The notes beneath the pieces are model-generated. The model ran no database searches and was not told where the DNA came from. It saw only the letters and a list, made by a program, of their open reading frames with translations. A stretch of DNA of 64,000 bases from Ottowia thiooxydans DSM 14619 (GTDB taxonomy: Bacteria; Pseudomonadota; Gammaproteobacteria; Burkholderiales; Burkholderiaceae_C). The translations under genes were made by a program, and so were the position numbers. Shown piece by piece: positions 52,743 to 62,130 of the stretch (position 1 is the first letter of the stretch; each line of letters starts with the position of its first letter). Where the stretch lies: NCBI RefSeq assembly GCF_000422885.1, contig NZ_KE383943.1:62001-126000 (forward strand), given 5' to 3'.

Positions 52743-54896
52743 TCAACCCCCTGTGCGACGACGCACGCGCGCCATACCAAACACACCCAGCAAGGATGCA
52801 AGCGAGCCGAGGCCCAACCAGCCCAGCACCGGGACTGGTGCATGCGATGGTGGTGATACGGTCACGGTTGCTGTCGTGCAGACCGACTCATTCGGCGCTG
52901 CCAGGCAGACGTTGTATTGGTAGGTCACCGGCGAAGTGAGCCCGCTGGCTGGTGGCGTGTAGGTGCAGACACCAGTAGCACAGGCGACTGTACCGACTGG
53001 CGGAGGCGTTGCCACAGTCACCGAGTTTGGATCGACCGTGCCCATGATTCCGGTGTCGTTGGTGGTCACCGTGGTCACGCCGGGGCTCGTGTTGGTTAGC
53101 AAGGTCACGGCATCGTCGGTGGCCACAATCGTGGGCGGCGGTGTCACGGTGACCGTGGCGGTGGTGCAGACCGATGCGCTCGGTGCCTCCAGGCAGACTT
53201 CGTATTGATAAGTCACTGGCGCGGTGAGCCCACCGGTCGGCGGTGTGTAGGTACATACGCCTGCGGCACAGGCGACCGTGCCGACTGTAGGTGGCGTTGC
53301 CACTTTCACCGAGTTTGGATCGATGGTGCCCATGATGCCGGTGTCGTTGGTAGTCACCGGAGTCACACCTGGGCTGGTGTTGGTCGGCAAGGTCACAGCG
53401 TCATCTGTTGCCACAATCGTGGGCGGCGGCGTGACTGTCACCGTTGCGGTGGTGCAGATGGTGCCGTTCGGAGGGGTGAGGCAGACGCTGTATTGATAGT
53501 CTACCGGTGCCAGGAGTCCGCCAGCCGGTGGCGTGTAAGTGCAGACCCCCGCAACGCATGCAACACTGCCTGCTGGAGGCTGCAGAGCCACGGTCACCGA
53601 GTTCGGGTCAACGGTTCCCCCTACACCACTGTCATTGGTGGTGACGGTAGTAGCGCCCGTACTCGTAGACGTTGACAGGGTCAGTGAGTCGTTACTCGCA
53701 GTAATTGTGGGCGGTGCCAGACTGACTGTGGCCGTATTGTTGGTGGTGATGGGGTCAGTAGGGCTAGTTGTGGTGGGCAGTGCGCTGATGGTGTGTGTGT
53801 CTGGCGTTGTCACACCAGGGCCCGTCCAGGACACGCTGTAGACCGCTGTTTGTCCGGAAAGCAAAGCTTGGTTGGGGTTGTTGATGACACCCGCGCCCGA
53901 CGACGCGTTGCAAGCGCCCGCCGGATTTTGAAGCGTACAAGTCCATGTGACCGTACCAGGGGGTACCGTCGTCGGCAGTCCGTCTGAAATGATGGCGGTC
54001 GTTGGATCTGGTCCGTTGTTATACACATCGAATGTGTAGTTGTAGTTGTTTTCAGTGCCGGCGGGTGTTGGGGTGGCCGACACTGTGCTTGCCGACACAA
54101 CAATCTCCGCCAGGGCCTCGCGGCTCATTGTGAACAAGGTGTCGTCCCATGAAGCCCTGCCATCGGTGTTGCCGCTTGCGCGGTGCAGATAAAACCGCAG
54201 GGTGTAGGCGGTCCCTGGCTGCAGCGTAAGGCCTGGACCGGGGCCATCTTGATTCCGCACGAATTCAAAACTTGTGCCAAGGCTCGTTCGTACATCAGCG
54301 AGGCTTGCTATCTCCCCGCCAACGTGGTTGCCGCTCCCGTCTACGATGTAAGCGGCGTAGCCAAATGCACGGGGATTACTATTGCCGTTCTGATTCCAGC
54401 GCTGTGCAGTGGTGATCAAATTGATGTAGAACTTTGCGGCGGAGGCTGTTGTATCCGCGTAGTACATCGTACCCGTCGTAAACGGGAACTCGATGTACTG
54501 ATTTTCGGCAATTGCCATCGCGGCGGATACGTTGGTCGGCGACAGCCCATTAATTATCTGAAAGTCTTGAAGTGCGGGGTCCGGGCTCAGGGAGGTCGTC
54601 ATCGACGGCGCAACCCTCTGTGCACTGGTGCTCGCCAGAAAAGTCGTGTCGTGCGTGTCGGTGATTGCGTAGTTGGTCACCTGTGAAGCGGTGGTCGATC
54701 CGGGGTACCAGTCCTGATTTAGCGTGCCTCTCGGCATGTTGCTCATCCAGCCGGCTGTCCATCCGCTGAAGCCGAAAAATGTGGCGGGCGCGTAAATGAA
54801 TTGCTCCGCAAAGCTGGGACCTGATGCAGTAGCTAATAAGAATGTGCCAAGGATCAGTTTAAACCGCTGGACTAAACCAAAACGCTTCGAATTCAT
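52743..54896 (-). CDS. Secreted surface protein with DUF11 and triplicated Cys-containing repeats, IPTL-CTERM-like end
   Basis: 717 residues. A signal peptide (KLILGTFLLATASGPSFA, cut near residue 30) leads to a ~260-residue N-terminal domain without known relatives, then a DUF11-like segment (NNYNYTFDVYNNGPDPTTAIISDGL) and three repeats of exactly 96 residues (288 bases each) of the form PPTIVATDDAVTL...VACAAGVCTYTPP...VCLEAPSASVCTTATVTV, each with four cysteines. The C-terminus HAPVPVLGWLGLGSLASLLGVFGMARVRRRTGG is a hydrophobic helix plus Arg cluster after a PxPVLGW motif, close to the IPTL-CTERM sorting signal. A cell-surface or secreted role is inferred. Confidence 0.85.
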   Translation of the reverse strand: MNSKRFGLVQRFKLILGTFLLATASGPSFAEQFIYAPATFFGFSGWTAGWMSNMPRGTLNQDWYPGSTTASQVTNYAITDTHDTTFLASTSAQRVAPSMTTSLSPDPALQDFQIINGLSPTNVSAAMAIAENQYIEFPFTTGTMYYADTTASAAKFYINLITTAQRWNQNGNSNPRAFGYAAYIVDGSGNHVGGEIASLADVRTSLGTSFEFVRNQDGPGPGLTLQPGTAYTLRFYLHRASGNTDGRASWDDTLFTMSREALAEIVVSASTVSATPTPAGTENNYNYTFDVYNNGPDPTTAIISDGLPTTVPPGTVTWTCTLQNPAGACNASSGAGVINNPNQALLSGQTAVYSVSWTGPGVTTPDTHTISALPTTTSPTDPITTNNTATVSLAPPTITASNDSLTLSTSTSTGATTVTTNDSGVGGTVDPNSVTVALQPPAGSVACVAGVCTYTPPAGGLLAPVDYQYSVCLTPPNGTICTTATVTVTPPPTIVATDDAVTLPTNTSPGVTPVTTNDTGIMGTIDPNSVKVATPPTVGTVACAAGVCTYTPPTGGLTAPVTYQYEVCLEAPSASVCTTATVTVTPPPTIVATDDAVTLLTNTSPGVTTVTTNDTGIMGTVDPNSVTVATPPPVGTVACATGVCTYTPPASGLTSPVTYQYNVCLAAPNESVCTTATVTVSPPSHAPVPVLGWLGLGSLASLLGVFGMARVRRRTGG
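52852..53715. repeat. Three tandem 288-base repeats inside the surface-protein gene
   Basis: Units at 52852-53139, 53140-53427 and 53428-53715, anchored by GTGCAGACCGAC/GTGCAGACCGAT/GTGCAGATGGTG at 52876, 53164 and 53452, exactly 288 bases apart. The first two are the most alike. Such repeats can recombine, so copy number may vary between strains. Confidence 0.85.
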
Positions 54897-55351
54897 GTAA
54901 AGGGTCTCCTGGATTGCACCAGTGTAATCGAATGTAAATAAGTGATTTACATAGCCTTTATTGGAGCGGGTGGCGCCGAGGCTGGCATTGTTCCCGCTGG
55001 CGACGAGTATTCAGGTCGCGGCCGTGTCTCAGGAGCTATGTATACAGGAGTTAAGTCTACTATCGGCGTTCCTCAGTGGTGAGGTGCCTATTGGTGTGAT
55101 TTTTCGCATATGCGAGAAGGCATTGCGCGACACTCTTGTGATGGCCCACTGTTCGCGGCCGCTGGTTTGCTGGCTGTGTTGCTCTCCTGACCACGCAGCA
55201 GAGCCCATCCACCGCATAGAAGCTGGGTATACCAGCTCCACCTCGGTTGCAGGATTTGGCTTGATTTCTTAGAGCGTCCCGCTGCTTGAACGCGAGGTCA
55301 TGCGGCGAGATTGACCTACAGCGTCATCACGATCGCTCAATAACTCAGACT
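54897..55351. other. Non-coding stretch before the cold-shock gene
   Basis: Frames at 54961-55272 (plus) and 55029-55241 (minus) show no family resemblance and no good ribosome binding site. The left part is AT-rich and probably contains the promoter of the surface-protein gene (ATG at 54896). Nothing else is recognised. Confidence 0.55.
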
Positions 55352-55384
55352 CGAAAAAACCAAAAACACCTTGTTAGGGTGTTT
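55352..55384 (-). terminator. Terminator of the cold-shock gene
   Basis: AAACACC at 55364-55370 pairs with GGTGTTT at 55378-55384 around TTGTTAG; on the minus strand it is followed by TTGGTTTTTTC. It lies 30 bases after the cold-shock gene stop. Confidence 0.8.
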
Positions 55385-55413
55385 CCTTACAAGGCGTGTT
55401 GAATGCCTTAGGT

Positions 55414-55692
55414 TTAAACCCCGGCCTCGACTTGCGCATCTCCGCCAGGGGCGCTTGCCGTCGCTTCGGTCGGTGTCGGGGTGTCTGAATGCTCAGCCTG
55501 AATATGGAGCGCCAGCAGGCCTTTGGGCCCCTGATCCAGCTCAAAACTCACCCGGGAGCCTTCCTTGAGTGTCTTGAACCCATCCATCTCAATCGCCGAG
55601 AAATGGGCGAAGGCGTCGGGGCCGCCCCCGTCGGGCTCGATGAAGCCGAACCCCTTTAGGTCATTGAACCACTTGACTTTTCCGCTGGGCAT
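55414..55692 (-). CDS. Cold-shock protein with C-terminal extension
   Basis: 92 residues: a cold-shock domain ([20 protein letters not shown] with RNP1 KGFGFI and RNP2-like [27 protein letters not shown]) plus an Ala/Thr/Pro-rich tail of about 25 residues. It binds single-stranded nucleic acids; the role under cold or stationary phase is known for the family. AGGAGA lies before the ATG. It is divergent from clpS. Confidence 0.92.
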   Translation of the reverse strand: MPSGKVKWFNDLKGFGFIEPDGGGPDAFAHFSAIEMDGFKTLKEGSRVSFELDQGPKGLLALHIQAEHSDTPTPTEATASAPGGDAQVEAGV

Positions 55693-55791
55693 ACCCTGTC
55701 TCCTTTACTGCCGTTCTTATTAGTACAAGTTTGCGTAACAGCTTCGCACTTGTCAACATTTGGCAACTAATTGCTTTTTGGGGCCTAAAAG

Positions 55792-55807
55792 TGGCACGGC
55801 CCTTGCA
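55792..55807 (+). promoter_or_regulatory. Sigma-54 (RpoN) promoter upstream of clpSA
   Basis: TGGCACGGCCCTTGCA, followed by TTT, matches the -24/-12 consensus TGGCACG-N4-TTGCW-N2-W at every specified base. It points at clpS, whose ATG is 169 bases downstream. RpoN promoters need an enhancer-binding activator, and none is next to these genes. Alternatively it transcribes an unannotated small RNA in the 55815-55975 interval. Confidence 0.7.
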
Positions 55808-55975
55808 TTTCTCTGGAGTGATCCTCATTTCCTTTAAAACACGTTCAAGTGACTCATGGGTACCTGTTGTTTTCATTCAGGACACGTTCTAAGCCTCAGG
55901 CGTTGAATCAAATCTTCCGTCCCATTGTTTCCACGCATTCGGTGTGGCATCAGCCAGCCCGATAAAATGATTTTC

Positions 55976-56344
55976 ATGGCCACATCCATTCCGATCAGAC
56001 CTCCGGGTCAACCTGCCCCCCCCGCACCCGCTCAACCTCCGGAGCGGGGTGGTGATGTTGTTTTGGAGCGTGTTCCCCAGAAAGTCAAGCCACCGCAGAT
56101 GCACCAGGTGCTGATGCTTAACGATGATTTCACCCCCATGGAATTCGTCGTGGTCGTGATTCAGGAGTTTTTTAACAAGGACCGTGAATCAGCCACCCAG
56201 ATCATGCTCAAGATCCACCTCGACGGAAAGGCTGTTTGCGGCGTGTATTCACGCGACGTAGCAGCCACCAAAGTTGATCAGGTCATGGACGCAGCCCGGC
56301 AATCCGGGCACCCCTTGCAGTGCGTCAGCGAGCCCGTTGATTAA
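55976..56344 (+). CDS. clpS: ClpS, ClpA adaptor
   Basis: 122 residues from the ATG at 55976; ATG at 55967 in the same frame would add three residues. The N-terminus is disordered and Pro-rich ([17 protein letters not shown]), followed by the ClpS core [23 protein letters not shown] near residue 46 and [34 protein letters not shown]. It brings N-end-rule substrates to ClpAP; the Asn-Asp-Asp and the Met after the hydrophobic patch are the substrate pocket residues in homologues. clpA follows after 104 bases. Confidence 0.95.
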   Translation: MATSIPIRPPGQPAPPAPAQPPERGGDVVLERVPQKVKPPQMHQVLMLNDDFTPMEFVVVVIQEFFNKDRESATQIMLKIHLDGKAVCGVYSRDVAATKVDQVMDAARQSGHPLQCVSEPVD

Positions 56345-56448
56345 CGGACTGTTGAATATCACCGAACTTCCCCCATTTTTGATTATCGAAACGCCGAGAC
56401 ACTATTGCAGATCGGTAGTAAGGTAACGGCGTAAACAAGGAAACCATC

Positions 56449-58779
56449 ATGATTGCCCAGGAACTGGAAGTCAGCCTGCACATGGCCTTTGTCGAGGCAC
56501 GGCAACAGCGCCATGAATTCATCACAGTCGAGCATTTGCTGCTCGCCCTGCTGGATAACCCCAGCGCGGCGGAAGTTTTGCGCGCCTGCTCGGCCAATAT
56601 TGACGATTTGCGCAAGTCGCTTGCCAATTTCATCAAGGACAACACCCCTCAGGTGGCCGGCACCGACGATGTGGACACTCAGCCTACGTTGGGTTTCCAG
56701 CGTGTGATTCAGCGTGCCATCATGCACGTGCAGTCCACCGGCAATGGCAAGAAGGAAGTCACTGGCGCGAACGTGCTTGTGGCGATCTTCGGCGAGAAAG
56801 ACTCGCACGCCGTGTATTACCTCCACCAGCAAGGCGTCACGCGCCTCGACGTGGTCAACTTCATTGCCCACGGCATTCGCAAGAGCGATCCGCCAGAAGC
56901 CGCCAAGCCGGCTGAAGGCCAGCCCGGTGCGAGCGAGGGCGAGGAAAGCAGTGAGAAGAATGAAAAAGCTTCTCCGCTGGAGCAGTACACCCAAAACCTG
57001 AACCAGGCGGCCAAGGAAGGCAAGATCGACCCTCTGATCGGGCGCGACTACGAAGTTGAACGCACTATTCAGATTCTGTGCCGCCGCCGTAAGAACAACC
57101 CACTGTTGGTGGGCGAAGCAGGCGTTGGCAAGACCGCCATCGCCGAGGGCCTGGCCTGGCGCATCACGGAAGGCAGCGTTCCGGAAATCCTAGCTGAGGC
57201 CAATGTTTACTCGCTCGATATGGGCGCGTTGCTGGCAGGTACAAAGTACCGTGGGGATTTCGAACAGCGGCTCAAGGGCGTTCTGAAGAACCTCAAAGAC
57301 AAGCCCAATGCCATCTTGTTCATCGATGAAATCCACACGCTCATCGGGGCCGGTGCGGCTTCGGGCGGTACGCTGGATGCCTCGAACCTGCTGAAACCCG
57401 CTCTTTCCAGCGGCCAGCTCAAGTGCATCGGCGCGACGACCTTCACGGAGTACCGCGGTATCTTTGAAAAAGATGCGGCACTTTCACGGCGCTTCCAGAA
57501 GGTGGATGTGGTGGAGCCCACCGTTTCTGAAACTGTGGACATTCTCAAGGGCCTGAAATCCCGGTTTGAGGAGCACCACAGTGTCAAGTACGCTCTGGCT
57601 GCCTTGCAGGCTGCGGCCGAGCTTTCGGCCAAGTACATCACGGACCGTCATTTGCCTGACAAGGCCATTGACGTCATTGATGAGGCTGGCGCCGCGCAGC
57701 GTATTGCCCTGGCGTCCAAACGCAAGAAAACCATTGGCAAAGCCGAGATCGAAGAGATCGTGGCCAAAATTGCACGCATTCCTCCGGCCAATGTCAGCAA
57801 TGACGACCGCAGCAAGCTGCAAACGCTGGAGCGCGATCTCAAATCGGTCGTGTTCGGTCAAGACCAGGCGCTGGATGTGCTGGCCTCCGCCGTAAAAATG
57901 GCGCGCTCAGGCTTGGGTAAAGGCGACAAACCAATTGGTTCGTTCCTGTTCTCTGGCCCCACAGGCGTCGGCAAGACCGAAGCTGCCCGGCAGTTGGCCT
58001 ACATCATGGGTGTCGATCTGATCCGCTTCGACATGTCAGAGTACATGGAGCGTCACGCCGTCAGCCGTTTGATCGGTGCGCCTCCCGGCTATGTTGGTTT
58101 TGACCAAGGCGGTCTTTTGACCGAGGCCGTCACCAAGAAACCGCATGCCGTGCTACTGCTCGATGAGATCGAGAAGGCTCATCCGGACATCTTCAACGTG
58201 CTGCTCCAGGTGATGGACCATGGCACCCTGACCGACAACAACGGACGCAAGGCCGACTTCCGCAACATCATCGTCATCATGACGACGAATGCGGGCGCCG
58301 AGACCATGAACAAGGCGACCATTGGCTTCACCAACCCGCGGCAAGCGGGCGACGAGATGGCCGATATCAAACGCCTGTTCACACCTGAGTTCCGTAACCG
58401 GCTGGACGCCATTGTGGGCTTCAAGGCGCTGAACGAGCAGGTCATCTTGCGCGTAGTCGATAAGTTCCTGCTCCAGCTTGAGCAGCAACTGGCTGAGAAA
58501 AAGGTCGATGTCACGTTCAGCGACAAGCTGCGCAAGTACCTGGCCAAGAAAGGCTTTGATCCCCTGATGGGCGCACGCCCTATGCAGAGGCTCATTCAGG
58601 ACACTATCCGCAAGGCACTGGCAGACGAGTTGCTCTTCGGCCGCCTGACGGACGGTGGGCGCCTGAGTGTGGATCTGGACGATAAAGACGAAGTGCTGCT
58701 CGACATTACCCCTACTCCCAAACGGGATCGGGCGCGTGCTGAGCCTGCGGAGCCAGAAGAGGAAGTCGCGGCGGATTAA
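56449..58779 (+). CDS. clpA: ATP-dependent Clp protease ATP-binding subunit ClpA
   Basis: 776 residues. Clp N-domain repeats ([25 protein letters not shown]), two AAA+ modules with Walker [10 protein letters not shown] near residue 222 and GPTGVGKTE near 503, Walker [21 protein letters not shown] and [19 protein letters not shown], and the ClpP-binding loop [14 protein letters not shown] region. There is an acidic linker near residue 150 ([18 protein letters not shown]). It unfolds substrates into ClpP. clpP is not adjacent. AAGGAA upstream of the ATG. Confidence 0.97.
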   Translation: MIAQELEVSLHMAFVEARQQRHEFITVEHLLLALLDNPSAAEVLRACSANIDDLRKSLANFIKDNTPQVAGTDDVDTQPTLGFQRVIQRAIMHVQSTGNGKKEVTGANVLVAIFGEKDSHAVYYLHQQGVTRLDVVNFIAHGIRKSDPPEAAKPAEGQPGASEGEESSEKNEKASPLEQYTQNLNQAAKEGKIDPLIGRDYEVERTIQILCRRRKNNPLLVGEAGVGKTAIAEGLAWRITEGSVPEILAEANVYSLDMGALLAGTKYRGDFEQRLKGVLKNLKDKPNAILFIDEIHTLIGAGAASGGTLDASNLLKPALSSGQLKCIGATTFTEYRGIFEKDAALSRRFQKVDVVEPTVSETVDILKGLKSRFEEHHSVKYALAALQAAAELSAKYITDRHLPDKAIDVIDEAGAAQRIALASKRKKTIGKAEIEEIVAKIARIPPANVSNDDRSKLQTLERDLKSVVFGQDQALDVLASAVKMARSGLGKGDKPIGSFLFSGPTGVGKTEAARQLAYIMGVDLIRFDMSEYMERHAVSRLIGAPPGYVGFDQGGLLTEAVTKKPHAVLLLDEIEKAHPDIFNVLLQVMDHGTLTDNNGRKADFRNIIVIMTTNAGAETMNKATIGFTNPRQAGDEMADIKRLFTPEFRNRLDAIVGFKALNEQVILRVVDKFLLQLEQQLAEKKVDVTFSDKLRKYLAKKGFDPLMGARPMQRLIQDTIRKALADELLFGRLTDGGRLSVDLDDKDEVLLDITPTPKRDRARAEPAEPEEEVAAD

Positions 58780-58801
58780 GGTTTTCCCTTGATCTCCATG
58801 A

Positions 58802-58832
58802 AAGCCGGTCAGTTCAGCTGACCGGCTTTTTT
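58802..58832 (+). terminator. Terminator of clpA
   Basis: AAGCCGGTCAG at 58802-58812 pairs perfectly with CTGACCGGCTT at 58818-58828 over five bases, followed by six T residues. It lies 23 bases after the clpA stop codon. Confidence 0.94.
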
Positions 58833-58911
58833 CTTGGTGTCCGCATACCAGCCTCCCTGTAGCATTGACGATGTTCGCAGCAACAGCGGCTGCATTTTTA
58901 AGGATCAGGGC

Positions 58912-59484
58912 GTGAAACTAAACCAGGGCATGACTTTCGCAGCGGTATGCACCAGCCTAGGCGTGGCGTTGATGGTATTTAGCGCCACCAGCGGCGCCGA
59001 ATCCCGCAGCGACCGGGACATTACGGCCAAGGCGCCTCGCGTATTTTCAGTGCAGGCCAAAGGCTCCACATGGGAGCTTGGCGATGATGAACTGGATAGT
59101 GACGGTGATCCCCGATTCACACTGGATCACCGGGCGACGAGCGGTGACATCAGTTTCACGCTGCAAGAACAGAAACTGGAAAATGACCCGCCCCGACACA
59201 ATGCATTTTGGCGAGCCTACGTTAAGGGCGCCAAGAAGCGACTGGCGGTTTTTGTTGAAGTGCCCGTACCGCCCGAACTCAAGATGCCGCTCGGCTTTGA
59301 ATGCCACGCCAGCGAAGAACCATTAATCAAGAAAGACGTACTGGAAGTCACCCATATAACTTGCACCACCGCTCGCTCAAAAACGCATGTCCTGCTGCAC
59401 ATCTGGTTAGACAAGGAGATAGAGTGGAAAAAGTATGCGGCTGACGTGAATGACTTGCTGGCCATGGTGACACCGAAGCAGTAA
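58912..59484 (+). CDS. Secreted hypothetical protein
   Basis: 190 residues from a GTG at 58912 with AAGGA upstream; an ATG at 58930 is the alternative. A signal peptide or N-terminal membrane helix (FAAVCTSLGVALMVFSATSGAES) is followed by an unrecognised domain (VQAKGSTWELGDDELDSDGDP ... VFVEVPVPPELKMPLGFECHASEEPLIK ... HITCTTARSKTHVLLHIWLDKEIEWKKY). It has two cysteines that could form a disulfide. No known family is assigned; the gene follows the clpA terminator and precedes the glycosyltransferase-like gene, but no functional link is visible. Confidence 0.75.
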   Translation: MKLNQGMTFAAVCTSLGVALMVFSATSGAESRSDRDITAKAPRVFSVQAKGSTWELGDDELDSDGDPRFTLDHRATSGDISFTLQEQKLENDPPRHNAFWRAYVKGAKKRLAVFVEVPVPPELKMPLGFECHASEEPLIKKDVLEVTHITCTTARSKTHVLLHIWLDKEIEWKKYAADVNDLLAMVTPKQ

Positions 59485-59568
59485 AGACCGCTTCCTGGTT
59501 GTCTCAAGGTCGCAGGGCAATGCCCGCCTGTGGCACCATCGACTCTTCAAATTACCCCAAGTCTCTCC

Positions 59569-60432
59569 ATGCTGGATGACCAAGCCTTGCGCCAGATGCA
59601 CCCCGTCGTGATGACGCCTAGTCACGACGGCAAGTACTTCCACAACTACGTGCTGTCTTTGCTGAACTTCAGCCACGTTTGTGGAGGGGTGGGGATGCCC
59701 CTGCAGGTCTACCTCACGCACGGCGAAAGCCTTGTGACGCGGGCGCGGAACAACGCAGTAGCGGAATTCCTGGCGAATCCGACATGGACGCACTTGTTCT
59801 GGATTGATTCGGACATTGGTTTTTCCCCTGAGGCCGCCTTGCGCTTATTGCGTTCGGGCTACGACGTGGCTGCTGGCGTGTATCCGCTCAAATGGCAGGG
59901 CTGGCCCGATGGTGACCCTTCAACCCGCCTGAGTCGCGAGGAATACGAATTGCGGAGCCGGCGGTATACGGCCAATACCAAGCGGGGTGAGAAGCCAGAC
60001 CGCGTGGACTTGAAGGTCCAGGAAGATGGCTTCATGGAAATGGAAGAAGCGCCGACCGGCTTCATGGTCATCAAGCGCAGTGTGTTCGAACGCATGATGG
60101 CGGCCTATCCGGATCTGCAATACGTACCGGACTCTCGCGGCACCGTTGACCGCGGCCTGCACTACCTTTTCTTTGACACGAGCGTTGACCCTGTTTCCCG
60201 CCACTATCTCTCCGAGGACTACCACTTCTGCCGATTGTGGAACCGCCTGGGAGGCAAGGTGTATGTGGACGCTTGCTCCAATCTCTCACACCAAGGGGCG
60301 AAGCTGTTTACAGGCAACTTTGCTCAGACCTTGGCAGGCGCGCCAGAACTGGCGGTCGGTGCGCCAGCGGGTAGTTTGCTTCATACATTCGGCCTGGAAC
60401 ACTTGCGTACCAATCCGCCCGGTCCTGCGTGA
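59569..60432 (+). CDS. Glycosyltransferase-like (GT-A fold) protein
   Basis: 287 residues from the ATG at 59569 (a GTG at 59530 is possible; neither has a strong ribosome binding site). LVTRARNNAVAEFLANPTWTHLFWIDSDIGFSPEAALRLL has the DSD metal-binding motif near residue 81, followed by ARVYPLKWQGWPDG-like AAGVYPLKWQGW and, near the end, LSEDYHFCRLWNRLGGKVYVDACSNLSHQG, which fits an acceptor/catalytic ED pair. It is cytoplasmic without membrane segments. Donor and acceptor sugars are unknown; it stands alone, with no polysaccharide genes nearby. Confidence 0.75.
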   Translation: MLDDQALRQMHPVVMTPSHDGKYFHNYVLSLLNFSHVCGGVGMPLQVYLTHGESLVTRARNNAVAEFLANPTWTHLFWIDSDIGFSPEAALRLLRSGYDVAAGVYPLKWQGWPDGDPSTRLSREEYELRSRRYTANTKRGEKPDRVDLKVQEDGFMEMEEAPTGFMVIKRSVFERMMAAYPDLQYVPDSRGTVDRGLHYLFFDTSVDPVSRHYLSEDYHFCRLWNRLGGKVYVDACSNLSHQGAKLFTGNFAQTLAGAPELAVGAPAGSLLHTFGLEHLRTNPPGPA

Positions 60433-60519
60433 TGCTGTAAAAAGCACACGGCGCTTGATGGCTTCATTGGTCGGCATCACTACAGTTCACGTCCCTTTAC
60501 CGCTTGAATAGAACATCGA

Positions 60520-61965
60520 ATGAGTCAGCTCACTTTTCTCTGGCACGACTACGAGACCTTTGGGGTCAATCCGCGCCGCAATCGGCCATCGCAGTTTGCT
60601 GCTGTGCGCACGGATGCGGAGCTGAACGAGATCGGCGAGCCCATGATGTGGTACTGCCAGCCGCCAATCGACGCATTGCCTGAGCCCGAGGCCTGCCTCA
60701 TCACCGGCATTACGCCTCAGCAGTGCCTGGAGCAGGGCATGCCTGAGCATGAGTTCGCGGCCAGGATCAACGCCGCTCTTGCCGAGCCCGGTACCGTGGG
60801 TGTTGGCTACAACTCCATCCGCTTTGATGATGAGGTGACACGGCATCTTTTTTGGCGCAACCTCCGCGATCCCTATGCGCGTGAATGGCAAAACGATTGC
60901 GGACGTTGGGATCTGCTTGATGTGGTCCGATGCGCCCACGCACTGCGCCCCGAAGGCATCCAGTGGCCCAAGGGCGAGGATGGCCTGACTTCATTCAAGC
61001 TGGAGCGGCTCAGTGCTGCCAATGGCCTTTTGCATGAGGCCGCGCATGACGCGCTTTCCGACGTGCGTGCCACCATCGCGCTGGCGCGTCTTTTGCGTCA
61101 AGCCAATGAGAAATTGTTCGATTTCTGCCTTTCTCTACACAAGAAAGACCGTGTAGCCCAGGAGCTGCGCTTGCCAACTACGCTGGCCAATGCGCGGCCG
61201 TTTTTGCATGTCTCGGGCATGTTCGGCTCCGCACGCGGTTGCTTGGCCCTCATGGCGCCCTTGGCCATGCACCCGAGCAACAAGAATGAGCTGCTCGCCT
61301 GGGACTTGTCCGCCGATCCTTCCGAGTTGGCCGACATGAAACCGGAGATCATTCGCCAACGCATGTTTTCTGCAGCAGCGGATTTGCCTGAAGGGATGAC
61401 TCGCTTACCCATCAAGAGCGTGCACCTGAATAAATCGCCCATCGTCATCAATAACCTCAAAATCCTGAGCCCGGAGTTGGCAGCTCGTTGGGGAATTGAC
61501 ATGGCCAGCGCTGAACGGAACTTCGAGCGCTTGCGGGCACTGCCTGACATGAGCGCACTCTGGCCGCAGATCTATACGCGGCCAAAAAGCACAGAGCCCG
61601 TGGACGTGGATGAAGATCTCTACGGTGGTTTTGTTGGTAGCGGTGATCGCCGCCGCCTGGACGGACTACTGCGCCTACCTCCGGCCGAGCTGGCGTTGGC
61701 TCGCACGGGTTTCGATGATGCGCGCCTGGGCGAATTGCTGTTTCGCTACCGCGCTCGTAACTTTCCAGAAACTCTAAACGAAGCAGATACAGAGCGCTGG
61801 CGTGCTCATCGTGCGGCAAGATTGATTGATGGAGAAGGCGGCGCGCTGACTGTGCAAGGCTTGTTCGATCGTATCGACGCGCTCAGCGAGACGGTAGAGG
61901 ATGAACGCGGGCAGGGCGTTTTAGAGGCTCTGTATGAGTGGGGGGAACATGTTGCGCCTGAATGA
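60520..61965 (+). CDS. sbcB: Exodeoxyribonuclease I
   Basis: 481 residues. The DEDDh exonuclease opens with LTFLWHDYETFGVNPRRNRPSQFAAVRTDAELNEIGEP (Asp/Glu at residues 10-12), continues with VGVGYNSIRFDDEVTRHLFWRNLRDPY near residue 87 and HDALSDVRATIALARLL near 170, and has the SH3-like and C-terminal helical domains of ExoI. It degrades single-stranded DNA 3' to 5' in recombination and mismatch repair. The C-terminus is complete. Confidence 0.96.
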   Translation: MSQLTFLWHDYETFGVNPRRNRPSQFAAVRTDAELNEIGEPMMWYCQPPIDALPEPEACLITGITPQQCLEQGMPEHEFAARINAALAEPGTVGVGYNSIRFDDEVTRHLFWRNLRDPYAREWQNDCGRWDLLDVVRCAHALRPEGIQWPKGEDGLTSFKLERLSAANGLLHEAAHDALSDVRATIALARLLRQANEKLFDFCLSLHKKDRVAQELRLPTTLANARPFLHVSGMFGSARGCLALMAPLAMHPSNKNELLAWDLSADPSELADMKPEIIRQRMFSAAADLPEGMTRLPIKSVHLNKSPIVINNLKILSPELAARWGIDMASAERNFERLRALPDMSALWPQIYTRPKSTEPVDVDEDLYGGFVGSGDRRRLDGLLRLPPAELALARTGFDDARLGELLFRYRARNFPETLNEADTERWRAHRAARLIDGEGGALTVQGLFDRIDALSETVEDERGQGVLEALYEWGEHVAPE

Positions 61966-62039
61966 TTCAAGGCGTGCCACACGCTAACCCTGGCACGAGG
62001 TTCAGTGGTTTCTGTCAAGTAGTGAGTAGCGTTGAAACC

Positions 62040-62107
62040 AGGAACACCTTCTGAGCTTGTCGAAGCCTCTCGCAGTGCTTCGACAGGTGTCAAGCTCGAA
62101 GGGTGTT
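62040..62107. repeat. Palindromic GAGCTTGTCGAAG repeat, also serB terminator
   Basis: GAGCTTGTCGAAG and CTTCGACA...AAGCTC form an interrupted inverted repeat, framed by AACACC and GGGTGTT. The motif belongs to the widespread TTCGACAAGCTC repeat class of Proteobacteria. Its position between convergent sbcB and serB and the stacked stems suggest that it also ends both transcripts. Confidence 0.6.
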
Positions 62108-62130
62108 TATCTAACGAACACCATTCAGAA

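Noticed and set aside
54961-55272. 103-residue frame in the gap before the cold-shock gene.
   Set aside because: No family resemblance, no credible ribosome binding site, odd composition.
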